DNA of 64,000 bases from JAKVBK01 sp022447275 (GCA_047125605.1 CP138932.1:3534001-3598000); one strand, 5' to 3'; positions 9,089 to 18,115 are shown, counted from the stretch's first letter. Numbers and translations: made by a program. The notes: generated by a model not told the origin, from the sequence alone.

Positions 9089-10429
9089 ATGACCAAGCAA
9101 CGCAAGCTCTACATCAAGACATATGGCTGTCAGATGAACGTATATGACAGTGAGCGCATGGCCGAAGCCATGGGCCCGGGTGGATATACGCAAACCGATA
9201 CGCCGGAAGATGCGGACCTGATCCTGCTCAACACCTGCCATATCCGCGAAAAGGCCGCTGAGAAGGTGTATTCCGAGTTGGGCCGTCTGAAAGGACTCAA
9301 AAAAGATAACCCTGATCTCAAGATTGGGGTTGCGGGTTGCGTTGCCCAGGCCGAAGGCGCCGAGATCATGGCGCGCGCACCAATGGTGGATTTGGTGGTT
9401 GGTCCGCAAAGCTATCACAATTTGCCCGCCCTCGAGGCAAAGGCACGGGGTGGCAAACGGGCATTGGACACGGAGTTCCCGACCGAAGACAAGTTCGAAC
9501 ACCTGCCTGCCCGCACGGCGCGCGGGCCCAAGGCGCGCCGTGCGCCAGCCGCATTTCTGACGGTTCAGGAAGGCTGCGACAAGTTCTGCGCCTTCTGTGT
9601 TGTGCCCTACACCCGTGGCGCAGAGGTTAGCCGACCCGTAGGGCGCGTTCTTTCGGAAGCGGAAGATCTGGTCTCTCGCGGGGTGCGGGAAATCACGTTG
9701 CTGGGACAGAACGTAAACGCCTATCACGGGGCGGACGGGCAGCAGAGCTGGGGTTTGGCGCGCCTCGTGCGCCGACTTGCTGAGATCGACGGGTTGGAGC
9801 GCATCCGCTTTACCACATCCCACCCAAATGACATGGAGGATGACCTCATCGCCGCCCACGGCGATTGCCCCAAGCTGATGCCTTACCTGCATTTGCCTGT
9901 GCAATCGGGCAGTGACCGAATCCTCAAGCGCATGAACCGCAAGCATACGGCCGCTGAATATATCGCGCTGATCGACCGCATCCGCGCGGCCCGTCCCGAT
10001 ATCCTGATCTCGGGGGATTTCATTGTTGGCTTCCCGGAAGAGACCGAGCAGGATTTCGAAGACACGATGGAGTTGGTCCGCCAGATCCGCTACGGGCAGG
10101 CCTTTAGCTTCAAATACTCAGCCCGTCCCGGTACGCCCGCGGCTGAACGCATCGACGTTGACCCGGCGCAGGCCGATGCGCGCTTGCAGCGGCTTCAGGC
10201 CTTGCTGCGTGCGCAACAAACCGAGATCCAGCAGGAAATGGTGGGCCGCGAGGTGAATGTTCTGTTCGAAAAGCCGGGGCGTATGGCGGGGCAAATGGTC
10301 GGCAAGTCTGATTACCTGCACGCGGTTCACGTGGAAACCGATGCCGAAATCGGCACGATCGCGCGTGTGCGCATCACGGCGTCTGGGCCGAACTCCCTTG
10401 CTGGCGAGATCGTGGACAATTCCGCTTAA
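9089..10429 (+). CDS. miaB: tRNA-2-methylthio-N6-dimethylallyladenosine synthase
   Basis: MiaB, 446 residues, a radical-SAM methylthiotransferase that thiomethylates A37 of tRNAs reading UNN codons. The N-terminal domain has the three cluster cysteines (KTYGCQMN, NTCHIREKA, VAGCVAQ). The radical-SAM cluster is CDKFCAFCVVPYTRG, and a TRAM-like domain ends the protein. In E. coli miaB heads miaB-ybeZ-ybeY-ybeX-lnt; here the same order holds but two small envelope genes sit between miaB and ybeZ. An in-frame ATG with GAAGGGCG upstream supports the start. Confidence 0.97.
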   Translation: MTKQRKLYIKTYGCQMNVYDSERMAEAMGPGGYTQTDTPEDADLILLNTCHIREKAAEKVYSELGRLKGLKKDNPDLKIGVAGCVAQAEGAEIMARAPMVDLVVGPQSYHNLPALEAKARGGKRALDTEFPTEDKFEHLPARTARGPKARRAPAAFLTVQEGCDKFCAFCVVPYTRGAEVSRPVGRVLSEAEDLVSRGVREITLLGQNVNAYHGADGQQSWGLARLVRRLAEIDGLERIRFTTSHPNDMEDDLIAAHGDCPKLMPYLHLPVQSGSDRILKRMNRKHTAAEYIALIDRIRAARPDILISGDFIVGFPEETEQDFEDTMELVRQIRYGQAFSFKYSARPGTPAAERIDVDPAQADARLQRLQALLRAQQTEIQQEMVGREVNVLFEKPGRMAGQMVGKSDYLHAVHVETDAEIGTIARVRITASGPNSLAGEIVDNSA

Positions 10430-10633
10430 GGGATAGGTTTGTCTCACAATGGGACACGGTGGGCCATTGAAGCTGCGTCAGCAAGGCATCTCAACAGTAT
10501 AGGTGTGCCTAAAAAATCTTCACAAGTGTCTGAAACCTGTTAGTCTTTAGTCGGGCGTATGCCGTTTTTGCATTGGGGTGCTGCGAAACGGAATCCCCCG
10601 CCCGAGTGAGATGAAATAGGATGCGTATCTGCC

Positions 10634-11173
10634 ATGAGCTATCTCTCGAACATTTGGGCTGCCGCCGTGATCGCCTTGGGCGCCGTGGTTGCAGCCAGCG
10701 CCGCTCAAGCACAAGCTGAACGTTATGTGCCCACCATCTGGGTCGACCCTGACGGGTGTGAGCACTGGGTTATGGATGATGGTGCCGAAGGCTACATGAG
10801 CCCCCATGTTAACCGGCAGGGCATCCCTGTATGTCGCCGCGGAAATGTCTGCGGCGTCATGAACACGGACACACTCTTTGCGACGGACAGTTCGCGCATC
10901 AGCAATCGCGGCCAGGAAAAACTGCGTAGCTTCTTCAAGTCGGCGACAGCGCGGGCCTTCATCATTGTCGGGCACACAGACAACCGCGCCAGCGACGAAT
11001 ACAACATGCGCCTGTCGAAGAACCGCGCCAGCTCTGCTGCCAAAGTGGCAAGAAGTTCAGGTGCCAATGTGATCGATGTGCGCTGGTATGGCGAGCGTCA
11101 GCCGCGTGCCACAAACACCACAGCCGCAGGCATGGCGCAAAACCGCCGCGTCGAAATCATCTGCATTCGCTAA
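10634..11173 (+). CDS. OmpA family protein with N-terminal Cys motif
   Basis: A 179-residue exported protein. Residues 1-27 are a Sec signal peptide (hydrophobic core, cleavage likely after ASAAQA). Residues about 33-75 hold a Cys-containing segment, WVDPDGCEHWVMDD then EGYMSPHVNRQGIPVC. Residues about 80-179 are an OmpA C-terminal peptidoglycan-binding domain (FATDSSRISNRGQEKL, IIVGHTDNRASDEYNMRLSKNRA, NRRVEI). It probably sits in the periplasm or outer membrane and binds peptidoglycan. The next gene, 13 bases downstream, encodes a lipoprotein sharing the Cys segment. Confidence 0.88.
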   Translation: MSYLSNIWAAAVIALGAVVAASAAQAQAERYVPTIWVDPDGCEHWVMDDGAEGYMSPHVNRQGIPVCRRGNVCGVMNTDTLFATDSSRISNRGQEKLRSFFKSATARAFIIVGHTDNRASDEYNMRLSKNRASSAAKVARSSGANVIDVRWYGERQPRATNTTAAGMAQNRRVEIICIR

Positions 11174-11186
11174 GGGGTCGATCGTC

Positions 11187-11492
11187 ATGACCATGCATAC
11201 ACTTGCCCGTATCGTTTGTCTGGCTGCCCTCGCCGGGTCGCTCTCGGCCTGTGCGCGAGTTGACAAAACAGTGGACGGCTTCATTGACCGCAAGGACCTC
11301 AGCACGCTGAAAGCTGGTATCTGGATCGACCCAAATGGCTGCGATCATTGGATCATTGATGACGGCTTTGAGGGCTACTTGTCCCAGCGTTTGGACAAGT
11401 ACGGCAAGCCCGTCTGCTCTGGAGCAGGCAAGCCAGGCACAGCCGTTGGCCCCTTCAAAAGTGGCAGCGGCGTACCCGATCCTGTTGGCTAA
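11187..11492 (+). CDS. Small lipoprotein with the same Cys motif
   Basis: A 101-residue predicted lipoprotein. The signal peptide ends in a lipobox LSAC, so Cys would be lipidated at about residue 20. Residues about 45-75 repeat the segment seen in the upstream OmpA protein: WIDPNGCDHWIIDDGFEGYL then KYGKPVC. The rest is short and Gly/Pro-rich. It is 13 bases after the OmpA gene and followed by a strong terminator, so the two form a small operon. The ATG at 11187 was chosen because it gives the proper signal peptide. Function is unknown. Confidence 0.82.
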   Translation: MTMHTLARIVCLAALAGSLSACARVDKTVDGFIDRKDLSTLKAGIWIDPNGCDHWIIDDGFEGYLSQRLDKYGKPVCSGAGKPGTAVGPFKSGSGVPDPVG

Positions 11493-11515
11493 TCGGCCTC
11501 AAACCGCATGAGACA

Positions 11516-11546
11516 GGGCCCGACGCGCACGCGTCGGGCCTTTTTC
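11516..11546 (+). terminator. Rho-independent terminator
   Basis: A perfect 11-bp inverted repeat (GGCCCGACGCG paired with CGCGTCGGGCC) is followed immediately by TTTTT. It lies 25 bases after the lipoprotein stop and closes the OmpA/lipoprotein operon, separating it from ybeZ. Confidence 0.9.
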
Positions 11547-11709
11547 GTTTGCGCAGTGCTGGAAAACCGGTCACTGCGGCGCGCGCAGGCAGTGAGCCTG
11601 CTCCCTTTACCCAAAGGGATTGGGAAATATCTGCATAGAGCCTTGCCAGACTCAGTATCGACCGGCACCATGCTGTATATAGTGTCCAACGCCCCTGAAG
11701 GAGCCATAT

Positions 11710-12720
11710 TTGGGAATCTCCATCCTGACACCCGCCTCTGCCCCTGATGACATCCAGGAAATCTCGCTGGAATTTCCCGACAATCGGCTGCTGGTCGATC
11801 TGTGTGGAGAGTTCGATCGCAACCTCGCACATATGGAATCAATGCTCGGCGTACAGATACTGCGCCGGGGCAACCATCTGACGGTGATCGGGGAAGAAAG
11901 TGCCAGACAGCAGGCGGCACAGGTGCTGCAGGATCTCTACCAGCGTCTCGAAGAGGGGCGGCAGGTTGAATCCGCGGATGTGGACGCGGCCTTGCGCATG
12001 TCCAACGCGCCCGAGGAGCAGGAAGAAGATGCCGGCGCGCAGCTTGAAATGTTTGCCGGCGGGCGGGTCGAGATCAAGACGCGCAAGAAGCTGGTGGAAC
12101 CGCGCACCGATGCGCAAAAGGCCTATGTCCGCGCCCTGTTTGAGCATGAGCTCTGCTTCGGCATCGGGCCCGCGGGCACCGGCAAAACCTACCTCGCCGT
12201 GGCCGTTGCCGTGAACAAGCTGATGGATGGCCATGTGGACAAGATCATCCTGTCCCGCCCCGCCGTGGAAGCGGGCGAAAAGCTGGGCTATCTGCCGGGC
12301 GACATGAAGGACAAGGTCGACCCGTACATGCAGCCGCTCTATGACGCGCTGGGGGATTTCCTGCCAGGCAAGCAGATGGCCAAGATGATGGAAGAAAAGA
12401 CGATCGAAATCGCGCCGCTTGCGTTCATGCGCGGGCGCACGCTGGCCAATGCCTTCGTCGTGCTCGACGAGGCCCAAAATGCCACCACCATGCAGATGAA
12501 GATGTTCCTGACGCGCCTCGGCGAAGGCTCTCGCATGGTCATCACCGGTGATCGATCGCAGGTGGACCTGCCGCGTGGTATGCCGTCGGGGCTGCGCGAT
12601 GCGGAAGGCATCCTGCGCGATGTGGATGGCATCTCTTTCAACTATTTCACGGCCAAAGACGTTGTGCGCCATCCGCTGGTTGCCAAGATCATCGATGCCT
12701 ATGAGGCATCCGAGCGCTGA
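11710..12720 (+). CDS. ybeZ: PhoH-like ATPase YbeZ
   Basis: A 336-residue PhoH family protein. The N-terminal KH-like part (LSLEFPDNRLL-type segment, then HLTVIGEESARQQAAQVL) precedes the ATPase with Walker A GIGPAGTGKTYLAV and Walker B VVLDEAQNATTMQMKMFLTRLGEGS. It is thought to work with YbeY in RNA metabolism. The start is a TTG at 11710, six bases after an AAGGAG site; the next in-frame ATG is about 40 codons later and would remove conserved sequence. Its stop overlaps the ybeY start by one base. Confidence 0.95.
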   Translation: MGISILTPASAPDDIQEISLEFPDNRLLVDLCGEFDRNLAHMESMLGVQILRRGNHLTVIGEESARQQAAQVLQDLYQRLEEGRQVESADVDAALRMSNAPEEQEEDAGAQLEMFAGGRVEIKTRKKLVEPRTDAQKAYVRALFEHELCFGIGPAGTGKTYLAVAVAVNKLMDGHVDKIILSRPAVEAGEKLGYLPGDMKDKVDPYMQPLYDALGDFLPGKQMAKMMEEKTIEIAPLAFMRGRTLANAFVVLDEAQNATTMQMKMFLTRLGEGSRMVITGDRSQVDLPRGMPSGLRDAEGILRDVDGISFNYFTAKDVVRHPLVAKIIDAYEASER

Positions 12721-13232
12721 TGGAGCCGGATGAAGCTGTTGCGCTGGATCTGGTGATTGAGGCCGGCGCATGGGACGACGATCTGGAAGAGCTTGCCTTG
12801 AGGGCGTGTGGTCATGTTGCGCGGCACCTGGATTTGCCTGCGGGCGTTGAGGTTGTCGTGCTGGCCTGTGATGACAGCCGCATCGCAGCGCTTAACGCGG
12901 ATTTCCGGGGAAAGCCGCAGGCTACCAATGTGTTATCCTGGCCCGCACAGGAGCTCGCATCCGCGCAAGACGGGGGGGCGCCAGACGCGCCAAGCCCAGA
13001 TTTCCCGGGCATGCCGCCCGCCCTTGGCGACATTGCCCTGGCATACGAAACCTGTCTGGCAGAGGCGCACGCAGGCAATCGTGCGTTTCCGGATCATCTG
13101 AGCCATCTCATCATTCACGGGATGTTGCATCTTCTTGGCTACGACCACGAGCGTGACGCCGATGCCGCACTCATGGAAGGGCTCGAAATCGCGATACTTG
13201 ATGAAATGGGTATTCAGAACCCATATAGTTAA
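12720..13232 (+). CDS. ybeY: Endoribonuclease / rRNA maturation factor YbeY
   Basis: YbeY, 170 residues, a zinc-dependent factor in 16S rRNA 3'-end maturation and ribosome quality control. The defining metal motif is HLIIHGMLHLLGYDHERDADA, with the H-x3-H-x5-H arrangement. Upstream, NVLSWPAQEL and GDIALAYETC are also typical. Its ATG overlaps the ybeZ stop codon (TGATG). The two genes are coupled in many bacteria. Confidence 0.96.
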   Translation: MEPDEAVALDLVIEAGAWDDDLEELALRACGHVARHLDLPAGVEVVVLACDDSRIAALNADFRGKPQATNVLSWPAQELASAQDGGAPDAPSPDFPGMPPALGDIALAYETCLAEAHAGNRAFPDHLSHLIIHGMLHLLGYDHERDADAALMEGLEIAILDEMGIQNPYS

Positions 13233-13290
13233 AGAGACCGGAGATTCCGGGCGTGCCGGGAATGTCCCGGCCCCACATTGGAAAGGACAA

Positions 13291-14349
13291 ATGGGAACGT
13301 CATCCGACGGCTCTTCTAGCGCAGCGCACAGCGCGCAGGAGGAAAACTCTCAGACAGGTGCCCCCACGGCGCCTCCCCGCAAGAGCCTTATGGGCCGCCT
13401 TGCATCCCGCTTTTCGCGCGGCACCCCGGTGCACGCGCCGGAGGCGCGGACCCCACCCAGCGGTTTCCGGGCCGGACTGGCGAACCTTCGGTCCATGCGG
13501 GTCGAAGATGTGGCCGTCCCCAAGGCCGAGATCATCGCCGTTCCCATCGACATTGCCCGCGACGATCTGATCGACGTATTCCGGGAGAGCGGCTTTACCC
13601 GGTTGCCGGTGTTTGATGGTACCCTCGATCATCCGCTCGGGCTGGTGCATCTCAAGGATATCGCGCTGCAGTTCGGCTTTGGCGAGAGCGATGCCGCGCC
13701 GGATCTGAATGCCTTGCTGCGCCCGCTGATCTTCGCGCCGCCCTCGATGCCAATCGGTATTTTGTTGGGCAAGATGCAATCCGCGCGCATGCATATGGCG
13801 CTTGTGATCGATGAATACGGTGGCGTGGACGGTCTGGTCACGATCGAAGACCTGATCGAGCAGGTGCTCGGCGAGATCGAAGATGAGCACGACCAGAATG
13901 AAGCGGCCCTCTTCCGCGAGGAAAGCCCGGGCTGTTGGGCGGCCGCGGCACGGACGCCGCTTGACGAGTTCGAAGCCGCGCTGGGCATGCATCTGGCCGA
14001 TGCCGAAGACCAGGAGGACATCGAGACGCTGGGCGGCCTTGTCTTCATGCTGACCGGACGCGTTCCGGCCCGGGGTGAGATCATACGCCATCCTGCCGGC
14101 ATTGACTTCGAGGTGATTGACGCTGATGCCCGCCGGATCAAGCGCCTTCGGGTGCGCCAGTCTGGTGTCAGCGCGTCCGCAGGCCGCGGCACCACGATCA
14201 CGCCCACGTCGGCGGCAGCGTCTGTCAGTGAGGCGGCGCGGCGCAGCGCCGGGCGCGCGCGCGCAGAGGGCCGGGATGTGACCCGCGATGCCTCCGGTGC
14301 GCCCTCTCCCGCAACGCCGCCCACCTCCCGTGTCGACGCCGCAGAATAG
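13291..14349 (+). CDS. corC: CBS-domain protein, CorC/HlyC family
   Basis: A 352-residue CorC-type protein (ybeX position). After a low-complexity N-terminus come two CBS domains (FRESGFTRLPVFDGTLDHPLGLVHLKDI and MALVIDEYGGVDGLVTIEDLIEQVLGEIEDEHD), then a CorC_HlyC FAD-binding-like domain with LGGLVFMLTGRVPARGE. No membrane-spanning DUF21 domain is present. CorC is linked to magnesium/cobalt homeostasis. The C-terminal 60 residues are Ala/Arg-rich and extend beyond the usual domain. The ATG at 13291 follows GAAAGGA. It lies between ybeY and lnt, as in E. coli. Confidence 0.92.
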   Translation: MGTSSDGSSSAAHSAQEENSQTGAPTAPPRKSLMGRLASRFSRGTPVHAPEARTPPSGFRAGLANLRSMRVEDVAVPKAEIIAVPIDIARDDLIDVFRESGFTRLPVFDGTLDHPLGLVHLKDIALQFGFGESDAAPDLNALLRPLIFAPPSMPIGILLGKMQSARMHMALVIDEYGGVDGLVTIEDLIEQVLGEIEDEHDQNEAALFREESPGCWAAAARTPLDEFEAALGMHLADAEDQEDIETLGGLVFMLTGRVPARGEIIRHPAGIDFEVIDADARRIKRLRVRQSGVSASAGRGTTITPTSAAASVSEAARRSAGRARAEGRDVTRDASGAPSPATPPTSRVDAAE

Positions 14350-15862
14350 TCCTTTGCAACGGGGACTGCGATGGCCTGCCCTTTGGACGGGGGCTGCGGG
14401 GCTGCTGCTGGCAACAGGGCAGGCGCCGCTCTCGCTGCCATGGCTTGCCGTTGTGGGCTTGGCAGCCGGGATTTGGCTGATCAGTTCTGCCGGTGCGCCG
14501 CGTGCCATGGCATGGCGGGGGTGGCTTTTGGGAACGGTTTATTTCGCGGCCTGTCTGCCGTGGATTATGGAGCCGTTCTTCGTTGATGCGGCGCGCCATG
14601 GCTGGATGGCGCCCTTTGCCCTTGTCGGGTTGGCAGCCGGGTTGGCCCTTTTTTGGGGGCTGGCTTGTGGCTGTGCGGGATGGCTCGGGCGCCGCTCCAG
14701 TGGGGCCGGTCGGCCGGTTCTGGTTGCTCTGGGCCTTGTTGCGGCGGAGGCGGCGCGCGCGCATCTGTTTACCGGCTTTCCCTGGGCCAGCATCGGGCAC
14801 ATCTGGATTGGTGCGCCACAGGCACAATTGGCGGCGCTGACCGGGGCTGGCGGGCTGACACTGATCACCTGCCTTGCGGCGGCTTTACCTGCGGCGTTGG
14901 GCGCGCAGCGGGCCCTGCTGGGGGCGATGCTCGGAGCTGCCCTGCTGGCGATCCCTGCAGCTTGGGGCATGGTGCGGGTTGGCCTTTTGGCATCTGATGC
15001 ACAGGCAGACGCCCCCGTGATACGCTTGATCCAGCCCAATGCGCCCCAGCATCAAAAATGGGACAGGGATCACATCCGCACATTCTATCAACGTGGGCTG
15101 GCCCTCTCGTCTGCGCCGCCAACCGGGGCACAGCCTGCCCTCGTTGTCTGGCCTGAGACGTCGGTGCCGATCCCGCTTTCCCGAGCCGATGCAACCTTGC
15201 AGGAAATTGCCAAGACAGCGCAGGCGCCGGTTGCCGCCGGTATCCTGCGGCGCTCCGACGAAGACGGGCTGGCCCGCAACAGCCTTGTGCTTGTTGGCCC
15301 TGACGGGGATATCCAGGCCATTTACGACAAGCATCATCTTGTTCCGTTTGGCGAGTACATTCCTTTCGCATCCGCGCTCAATGCAATGGGGCTTTACGGT
15401 CTGGCAGAGGCTGCGGGGGGCTATGGTGCAGGGCCGGGGCCGCGGGTGCTCGATTTTGGCCCTGAGCTGGGGCTGGGCCTGCCGCTGATCTGTTACGAGG
15501 CCGTTTTCGGCCCTGAGCTGCGCGCGGCCCCGGAACGGGCGCGGTTCATCCTGCAAATAACCAATGACGCCTGGTTTGGACGGTGGATGGGGCCGCAGCA
15601 GCATCTCGCTCAGGCACAATTGCGCGCCATCGAGCAGGGCCTGCCTGTTCTGCGCGCCGCCAACACGGGCGTCTCAGCAGTGATCGATGCGACCGGACAG
15701 GTCATCAGCAGCTTGCCCATGGGGGGTGCAGGCCATCTCGACGCGCCACTCCCTGCCGCACTGGAACGCACCCCCTATGACCGTTGGGGTGGGTTGCCTG
15801 CAGGGCTGATCTGGGTTCTGTGCGTTGTGGGAACTTTAACCTTTTTGCGCGACACCTCATGA
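14288..15862 (+). CDS. lnt: Apolipoprotein N-acyltransferase
   Basis: Lnt, about 524 residues, an inner-membrane enzyme that adds the third acyl chain to lipoproteins. The N-terminal half has about six hydrophobic segments; the C-terminal nitrilase domain shows the catalytic Glu (VVWPETSVPIP), Lys (YDKHHLVPFGEYIPF) and Cys (PLICYEAVFGPELR). The listed start overlaps corC by 62 bases and has a weak ribosome site. A GTG at 14330 or a TTG at 14354 in the same frame could be the true start, so the first 20 or so residues are uncertain. Confidence 0.93.
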   Translation: MPPVRPLPQRRPPPVSTPQNSPLQRGLRWPALWTGAAGLLLATGQAPLSLPWLAVVGLAAGIWLISSAGAPRAMAWRGWLLGTVYFAACLPWIMEPFFVDAARHGWMAPFALVGLAAGLALFWGLACGCAGWLGRRSSGAGRPVLVALGLVAAEAARAHLFTGFPWASIGHIWIGAPQAQLAALTGAGGLTLITCLAAALPAALGAQRALLGAMLGAALLAIPAAWGMVRVGLLASDAQADAPVIRLIQPNAPQHQKWDRDHIRTFYQRGLALSSAPPTGAQPALVVWPETSVPIPLSRADATLQEIAKTAQAPVAAGILRRSDEDGLARNSLVLVGPDGDIQAIYDKHHLVPFGEYIPFASALNAMGLYGLAEAAGGYGAGPGPRVLDFGPELGLGLPLICYEAVFGPELRAAPERARFILQITNDAWFGRWMGPQQHLAQAQLRAIEQGLPVLRAANTGVSAVIDATGQVISSLPMGGAGHLDAPLPAALERTPYDRWGGLPAGLIWVLCVVGTLTFLRDTS

Positions 15863-15911
15863 AGGGTTGACGCCTTTCAATGCCCAGCGTAAGCGCAACC
15901 TTACACTTTTC

Positions 15912-15956
15912 CCGCACAACGGCTTCCTGGCGTGCGGTTGATCCCTTAATGGAGCA
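15912..15956 (+). promoter_or_regulatory. SAM/SAH riboswitch upstream of metK
   Basis: A short H-type pseudoknot element. The first stem is CCGCAC (15912-15917) with GTGCGG (15932-15937), closing the loop AACGGCTTCCTGGC. After a linker, TGGAGCA (15950-15956) contains the ribosome site GGAG and can pair with the loop GGCTTCC. This agrees closely with the SAM/SAH riboswitch known from Rhodobacterales in front of metK, where ligand binding hides the ribosome site. The metK ATG follows at 15963. Confidence 0.92.
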
Positions 15957-15962
15957 TCTCTC

Positions 15963-17129
15963 ATGACCCGCAAGAGCTACATCTTTACCTCGGAGTCCGT
16001 CTCCGAAGGGCATCCTGACAAGGTATGCGACAGAATTTCTGACGCTGTTCTGGACGCCTTTCTTGCCGAAGAAGCGGAAGCCCGTGTGGCCGCCGAAACC
16101 TTCGCGACGACGAACACTGTGGTTATTGGCGGCGAAGTGGGTCTGAGCGACAAGAATAAGCTGGCCGAGTATCTGGAACGGGTCGATGGCATTGCGCGCG
16201 ATTGCATCAAAGATATTGGCTATGAGCAGGATGCCTTTCACTGGAAAACCTGCGCAGTGCAAAATCTTCTACACCCTCAATCCGCCCATATCGCCCAGGG
16301 CGTTGACCGGGATGGGGCCGGCGATCAGGGCATCATGTTCGGCTACGCCACCGATGAAACGCCGGAACGCATGCCAGCCCCGATCCTCTATGCGCATAAG
16401 ATCCTGAAGCAGCTTGCTGATGCGCGGAAATCTGGCGCAGAGCCAAGTCTTGGCCCGGATGCCAAAAGTCAGCTGTCCCTGCGCTACGAAGATGGAAAGC
16501 CCGTCGAGGTGACATCGATTGTGCTGTCCACGCAGCACCATGACGCCAGCCAGACCTCTGACGATATCCGGGCCATCGTGGAGCCCTATATCCGGGATGT
16601 GCTGCCGGCGGCTTGGCTGTCTGACAACACCGAGTGGTGGGTGAACCCGACGGGCACGTTCGTGATTGGCGGCCCTGATGGCGATGCCGGGCTGACCGGC
16701 CGCAAGATCATCGTGGACACCTATGGCGGCGCAGCCCCCCATGGCGGCGGGGCGTTTTCGGGCAAGGATCCCACCAAGGTGGACCGCTCTGCAGCATATG
16801 CGGCGCGCTACCTTGCCAAGAACGTGGTGGCGGCGGGCCTGGCCAGCCGCTGTACGATCCAGATTGCCTATGCAATCGGCGTGTCTAAACCGTTGTCGAT
16901 CTATGTGGACAGTTATGGCACCGGTGTGGTGTCCGACGCCGAGATTGAGAAGGCCGTGTCAGCGGTGATGGACCTCACGCCCCGGGGCATTCGTGAAACC
17001 CTTGGCCTGAACAAGCCGATCTACCAGCGCACCGCAGCCTATGGCCATTTCGGCCGCGCGCCCGATGCGGATGGCGGCTTTTCGTGGGAACGCGAAGACC
17101 TTGTTGGGGCTCTAAAAGCCGCGCTCTGA
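15963..17129 (+). CDS. metK: S-adenosylmethionine synthase
   Basis: MetK, 388 residues, makes S-adenosylmethionine from methionine and ATP. Characteristic motifs are SVSEGHPDKVCDRISDAVLD, GAGDQGIMFGYA and GGGAFSGKDPTKVDRSAAYAARY. It is expressed behind a SAM/SAH riboswitch that overlaps its ribosome site, so product feedback on translation is expected. It is separated from lnt by 100 bases and convergent with the EamA transporter gene. Confidence 0.98.
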   Translation: MTRKSYIFTSESVSEGHPDKVCDRISDAVLDAFLAEEAEARVAAETFATTNTVVIGGEVGLSDKNKLAEYLERVDGIARDCIKDIGYEQDAFHWKTCAVQNLLHPQSAHIAQGVDRDGAGDQGIMFGYATDETPERMPAPILYAHKILKQLADARKSGAEPSLGPDAKSQLSLRYEDGKPVEVTSIVLSTQHHDASQTSDDIRAIVEPYIRDVLPAAWLSDNTEWWVNPTGTFVIGGPDGDAGLTGRKIIVDTYGGAAPHGGGAFSGKDPTKVDRSAAYAARYLAKNVVAAGLASRCTIQIAYAIGVSKPLSIYVDSYGTGVVSDAEIEKAVSAVMDLTPRGIRETLGLNKPIYQRTAAYGHFGRAPDADGGFSWEREDLVGALKAAL

Positions 17130-17181
17130 GGGGACAGGCTGCGCAGTATGCGGAAAAGGGCGCGCTCCCGCCCGGGCGGCA

Positions 17182-17236
17182 GGGATCAGAGATCCCCTTG
17201 CCCGGTTGGGCCGAGCACTGTGCTGTTGCACAGTGC
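17182..17236. other. Two perfect hairpins between metK and the EamA gene
   Basis: GGGATC-AGA-GATCCC (17182-17196) and GCACTGTGC-TGTT-GCACAGTGC (17215-17236) are perfect inverted repeats in the gap between convergent genes. Neither is followed by a T run on either strand, so they are not classical intrinsic terminators. They may act as transcript 3'-end stabilisers or help Rho-dependent ending. Confidence 0.5.
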
Positions 17237-17257
17237 GCCCTCCTGCGCGGCCCTCTA

Positions 17258-18115
17258 CTAGCGTTTGATCAACAGGGTTGCGAAACCTGATGCGAGCAGG
17301 AGCACCAGCCCGCACAGTGTGACCGCATCGGGATACGTCCCAAAAAACACAAGCCCAAACACTGTGGCGGCCACCAGCTGAAAATACACGAACGGTGCAA
17401 GCGCTGTGGCACCGGCGCGCCCATAGGCCAGTATCAGAAACAGGTTGGCCAGCATTGAGGCCGTCGCGGACAGGAACATCCAGCCCCATCCCTCGACGTC
17501 CAGCGCGGGGATCTGCGAGAGGCCAAAAGGTGTGAGCACCAGCGCTGCGACAATCAATTGCACCAGTAGCATGTCCAGGGGGGGCGCGGCATCGCGCAGC
17601 CATCGGCTGGCTGTCAGATAGCCCCCGTAAATAACCCCTGCGATTGCCGCCAGCGCCAGCCCCGGTGTCATCCCGAAACCAGGGCGCACCACCAAAAGTA
17701 CCCCGCAGAAGCCTATCGCCAACAGGATGATCCGCGCAGGGGTCGCCCGTTCGCCCAACACCAGAGCCGACAGGAAGAACGACAGGATCGGTGCCACGAA
17801 AAATGCACCGAAAACATTTGCCATCGGCTCGGTACGCAGGGCGGATACGATTGTGGCAACGGCCGCGCCAATCAGCACGCCGCGCAGCCACAGGCCCTTG
17901 TGCATCAGCGCAGCGCGGCTGGGGGGGCGGCCCATGGCACAGGCCACAAGCAAGGCCATCACCGCGCCAAGCTGAAACCTCGACATGCCGACGAACATCG
18001 GTGTGGCCCCGTAATCCTGCATCAATATCTTGCCCGCCGCATCCCCCAACGGGATCAACGACATTGCCGCCAGCATCGGCAGCAGGGCAGGGCGCAGGCG
18101 GGAAGCATCAGCCAT
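17258..18115 (-). CDS. DMT family transporter (EamA)
   Basis: A 285-residue membrane protein with about ten hydrophobic segments in two EamA repeats (first around PLGDAAGKILMQDYGATPMFVG, second starting near IYGGYLTASRWLRD). Members export amino acids, nucleosides or other metabolites; the substrate cannot be told here. The pattern FGAFFVAPILSFFLSALVLGE is typical. It is a single gene on the minus strand, convergent with metK and divergent from the carboxypeptidase gene. Confidence 0.9.
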   Translation of the reverse strand: MADASRLRPALLPMLAAMSLIPLGDAAGKILMQDYGATPMFVGMSRFQLGAVMALLVACAMGRPPSRAALMHKGLWLRGVLIGAAVATIVSALRTEPMANVFGAFFVAPILSFFLSALVLGERATPARIILLAIGFCGVLLVVRPGFGMTPGLALAAIAGVIYGGYLTASRWLRDAAPPLDMLLVQLIVAALVLTPFGLSQIPALDVEGWGWMFLSATASMLANLFLILAYGRAGATALAPFVYFQLVAATVFGLVFFGTYPDAVTLCGLVLLLASGFATLLIKR

